From Urophycis tenuis (Eukaryota > Chordata > Actinopteri > Gadiformes > Phycidae): a stretch of 64,000 bases of DNA. Each line of letters opens with the position of its first letter. The stretch's first letter is position 1. The notes below the pieces were generated by a model that saw only the letters and a list, made by a program, of their open reading frames with translations, had not been told where the DNA came from and did not search any database. Below, piece after piece: positions 61,776 to 64,000 of this stretch. The position numbers were made by a program, and so were the translations under genes. The stretch covers positions 2,670,001 to 2,734,000 of the forward strand of contig JAXIVH010000041.1 of NCBI GenBank assembly GCA_036785325.1, written 5' to 3'.

Positions 61776-63472
61776 ACAGAACACACATGAATCAGCTTAT
61801 TATTTCGACGACCCATGGGCAAATATAGTCATGCCATACGTTGTTGGAAAGCTTAGATTTCCCCGTTTAAAATGAGCCCATCTTCGAGCAATTTGGTTGC
61901 TCACAGACAAATCTGCGTCAGGTTGACTGAAGTCTACACAGCAGCTAAAGACATACCTTCAACGTTTCAATTAACATCAATCTTTCCTTACAGAACACAA
62001 AAGAATTAGCTTAGTATTTCAACGACCCTTTAGTGAATATAGTCTTGCCATACGCCGTTGGAAAGCTTAGATTTCCCCGCTTAAAATGAGCCCATCCGCG
62101 AGCAGTCTGGTTGATCACAGACTAAACTGCGTCAGGTTGACTGAAGTCTACCCAGCAGCTAAAAACATACCTTCAACGTTTCAATTAACATCAATCTTTC
62201 CTTACAGAACACAAATTAATTAGCTTAGTATTTCAACGACCCATGAGTCAATATAGTCTTGCCATACGCCGTTGGAAAGCTTAGATTTCCCCGATTAAAA
62301 TGAGCCCATCCGCGAGCAGTCTGGTTCATCACAGACTAAACTGCGTCAGGTTGACTGAAGTCTACCCAGCAGCTAAAAACATACCTTCAACGTTTCAATT
62401 AACATCAATCTTTCCTTACAGAACACAAATTAATTAGCTTAGTATTTCAATGACCCATGAGTCAATATAGTCTTGCCATACGCCGTTGGAAAGCTTAGAT
62501 TTCCCCGCTTAAAATGAGCCCATCCCCGAGCAGTCTGGTTGATCACAGACTAAACTGCGTCAGGTTGAATGAAGTCTACCCAGCAGCTAAAAACATACCT
62601 TTAACGTTTCAATTAACATCAATCTTTCCTTACAGAACACAAATTAATTAGCTTAGTATTTCAACGACCCTTTGGTGAATATAGTCTTGCCATACGCCGT
62701 TGGAAAGCTTAGATTTCCCCGCTTATAATGAGCCCATCCCCGAGCAATTTGGTTGCTCACAGACTAAACTGCGTCAGGTTGACTGAAGTCTACCCAGCAG
62801 CTAAAAACATACCTTCAACGTTTCAATTAACATCAATCTTTCCTTACAGAACACAAATTAATTAGCTTAGTATTTCAACGACCCATGAGTCAATATAGTC
62901 TTGCCATACGCCGTTGGAAAGCTTAGATTTCCCCGCTTAAAATGAGCCCATCCGCGAGCAGTCTGGTTGATCACAGACTAAACTGCGTCAGGTTGAATGA
63001 AGTCTACCCAGCAGCTAAAAACATACCTTCAACGTTTCAATTAACATCAATCTTTCCTTACAGAACACAAATTAATTAGCTTAGTATTTCAACGGCCCTT
63101 TGGTGAATATAGTCTTGCCATAACCCGTTGGAAAGCTTAGATTTCCCTGCTTATAATGAGCCCATCCCGGAGCAATTTGGTTGCTCACAGACAAAACTGT
63201 GTCAGGTTGAGTGAAGTCTACCCAGCAGCTAAAAACATACCTTCAACGTTTCAATTAACATCAATCTTTCCTTACAGAACACAAATTAATTATCTTAGTA
63301 TTTCAACGACCAATGAGTCTATATATAGTCTTGCCATACGCCGTTGGAAAGCTTAGATTTCCCCGCTTAAAATGAGCCCATCCGCGAGCAATTTGGTTGC
63401 TCACAGACAAAACTGCGTCAGGTTGACTGAAGTCTACCCAGCAGCTAAAAACATACCTTCAACTTTTCAATT
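61776..63472 (+). repeat. 214-bp satellite, block 18 (8 monomers)
   Basis: 1697 bp; 8 x 214 - 17 = 1695, plus the 2-bp TCTATATATAG variant at about 63318 that also ends block 16. It starts like block 16 (ACGTTGTTGG, ACAAAAGAATTAGC, GGTTCATCACAG), so it looks like a shortened relative of block 16. Confidence 0.95.
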
Positions 63473-63685
63473 CACGCGTTTTTTTTGTAATACGTGTAGC
63501 TATGATAAAGGACACATGTTTTGGCCTGTTTTATTATTCATAGTTGGCTTAACAGTAATAGAATATTATTATATGCTATAAGTGACCAGACGTCCGAGAT
63601 CAAAACTGGGAGCATAATCCCTGAGAAGGGGGAAAAAAAGGGTCAGCTATGTTCAAGTATATATATATATATGTGTGTGTATATA
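63473..63685. repeat. Long segment, copy 19, interrupted
   Basis: Left edge and AT-rich part are intact, with private CCCTGAGAAGG and ATGTTCAAG. The microsatellite begins at about 63657 and stops after TATATA, where a Tc1-like element has inserted. The remaining part may lie beyond the window. Confidence 0.85.
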
Positions 63686-63898
63686 CAGTATCTCACAAAA
63701 GTGAGTACACCCCTCTCATTTCTGCAATGTTTTAATTATATCTTCTCATGGGACAACACTGAAGAAATGACACTTTGATACAATGTTAAGTAGTCACTGT
63801 AGAGCTTGGATAGCAAAGTAAATTTATTGTTACTTCAAAGTAACTCAAAATACAACAATGAATGTGTAAAATGCTGGCAACAAAAGTGAGTACACCCC
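63686..63898. repeat. Tc1-like terminal inverted repeat of IR/DR type (one side)
   Basis: About 213 bp bounded by outer and inner transposase-binding-type direct repeats that share AAAAGTGAGTACACCCC. The partner repeat is not in the window, so inversion is inferred from the family. Confidence 0.75.
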
Positions 63899-63929
63899 CA
63901 ACTGAAAATGTCCAAATTGGACCCAAATG

Positions 63930-64000
63930 TCAATATTTTGTGTGGCCACCATTATTTTCCAGCACCGCCGTAACCCTTTTAGGCATGGAGTTCACCAGAG
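63930..64000 (-). CDS. Tc1-like transposase, C-terminal end (partial)
   Basis: The transposase cuts and pastes the element as a DDE-type (DD34E) nuclease in the nucleus. Only the last 22 or so codons are present: a frame reading LVNSMPKRV, then GGHTKY and a TGA at 63930-63932. This is the typical carboxy-terminus of Tc1 transposases. No catalytic residue lies in the visible part. Intactness cannot be judged. Confidence 0.85.
   Translation of the reverse strand, partial: LVNSMPKRVTAVLENNGGHTKY

Larger units (their letters stand above)
63686..64000 (-). mobile_element. Tc1-like DNA transposon, one end (continues past window)
   Basis: Begins CAGTATCTCACAAAAGTG directly after a TA, the Tc1/mariner target dinucleotide. 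The 17-bp word AAAAGTGAGTACACCCC occurs at 63697-63713 and again at 63882-63898, the spaced direct-repeat pair of IR/DR-type termini in fish Tc1 elements. The transposase C-terminus follows on minus. The other end, and whether the element is intact, are outside the window. Confidence 0.93.

Noticed and set aside
7107..63472. CRISPR array
   Set aside because: Regular spacing exists, but the whole 214-bp unit is repeated, with no short repeat plus unique spacer structure, and the genome is eukaryotic.

Overview
This is repeat-dominated eukaryotic DNA, almost certainly from a teleost fish. The best taxonomic evidence is a Rex3 (RTE-clade) retrotransposon with a GATG-type 3' tail, plus the end of a Tc1-like transposon with IR/DR-type termini. 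I see no intact host gene, no rRNA or tRNA gene, no CRISPR array and nothing bacterial. Nearly all short open frames are products of repeats.

Layout. (1) Positions 1-7106 hold two and a half copies of a macrosatellite of about 2.77 kb. Each copy joins about 0.95 kb of degenerate telomere-like hexamers (TTAGGG with TTAAGG, CTGAGG, TTATGG variants) to about 1.84 kb of non-telomeric sequence. (2) At 7106/7107 the third copy breaks off and a 214-bp HindIII-type satellite begins, running to 63472. Nineteen times the satellite is interrupted at exactly the same base of the monomer by a long segment of about 1 kb that replaces 17 bp of it. That segment carries a compound TA/TG microsatellite and, on the minus strand, what looks like a captured fragment of a protein-coding gene: a proline-rich open frame and a 260-bp exon-like frame bounded by a plausible acceptor and a GTAAGT donor. 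(3) Positions 58284-60543 are a 5'-truncated, frameshifted Rex3 inserted in one satellite monomer with a 15-bp target duplication. (4) From 63686 to the window end, a Tc1-like element has inserted at a TA inside the microsatellite of the 19th long segment; the last codons of its transposase are readable on the minus strand.

The most interesting signal is the organisation of the satellite. All 18 intervals between long segments fit n x 214 - 17 bp (n = 6, 8, 2, 2, 3, 8, 15, 7, 10, 10, 6, 14, 12, 18, 2, 24, 13, 8), apart from deviations of 1-4 bp that I could trace to visible small indels or to the Rex3 insertion. The monomers just before and after the long segment carry position-specific variants. 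A long, gene-fragment-bearing unit and a short 214-bp unit have therefore been amplified together. Block duplications within the array can be ordered in time, and the exon-like frame occurs in two classes: three copies open through to the donor and fifteen with the same nonsense change. The region probably lies in subtelomeric or pericentromeric heterochromatin, but the sequence alone cannot say which.
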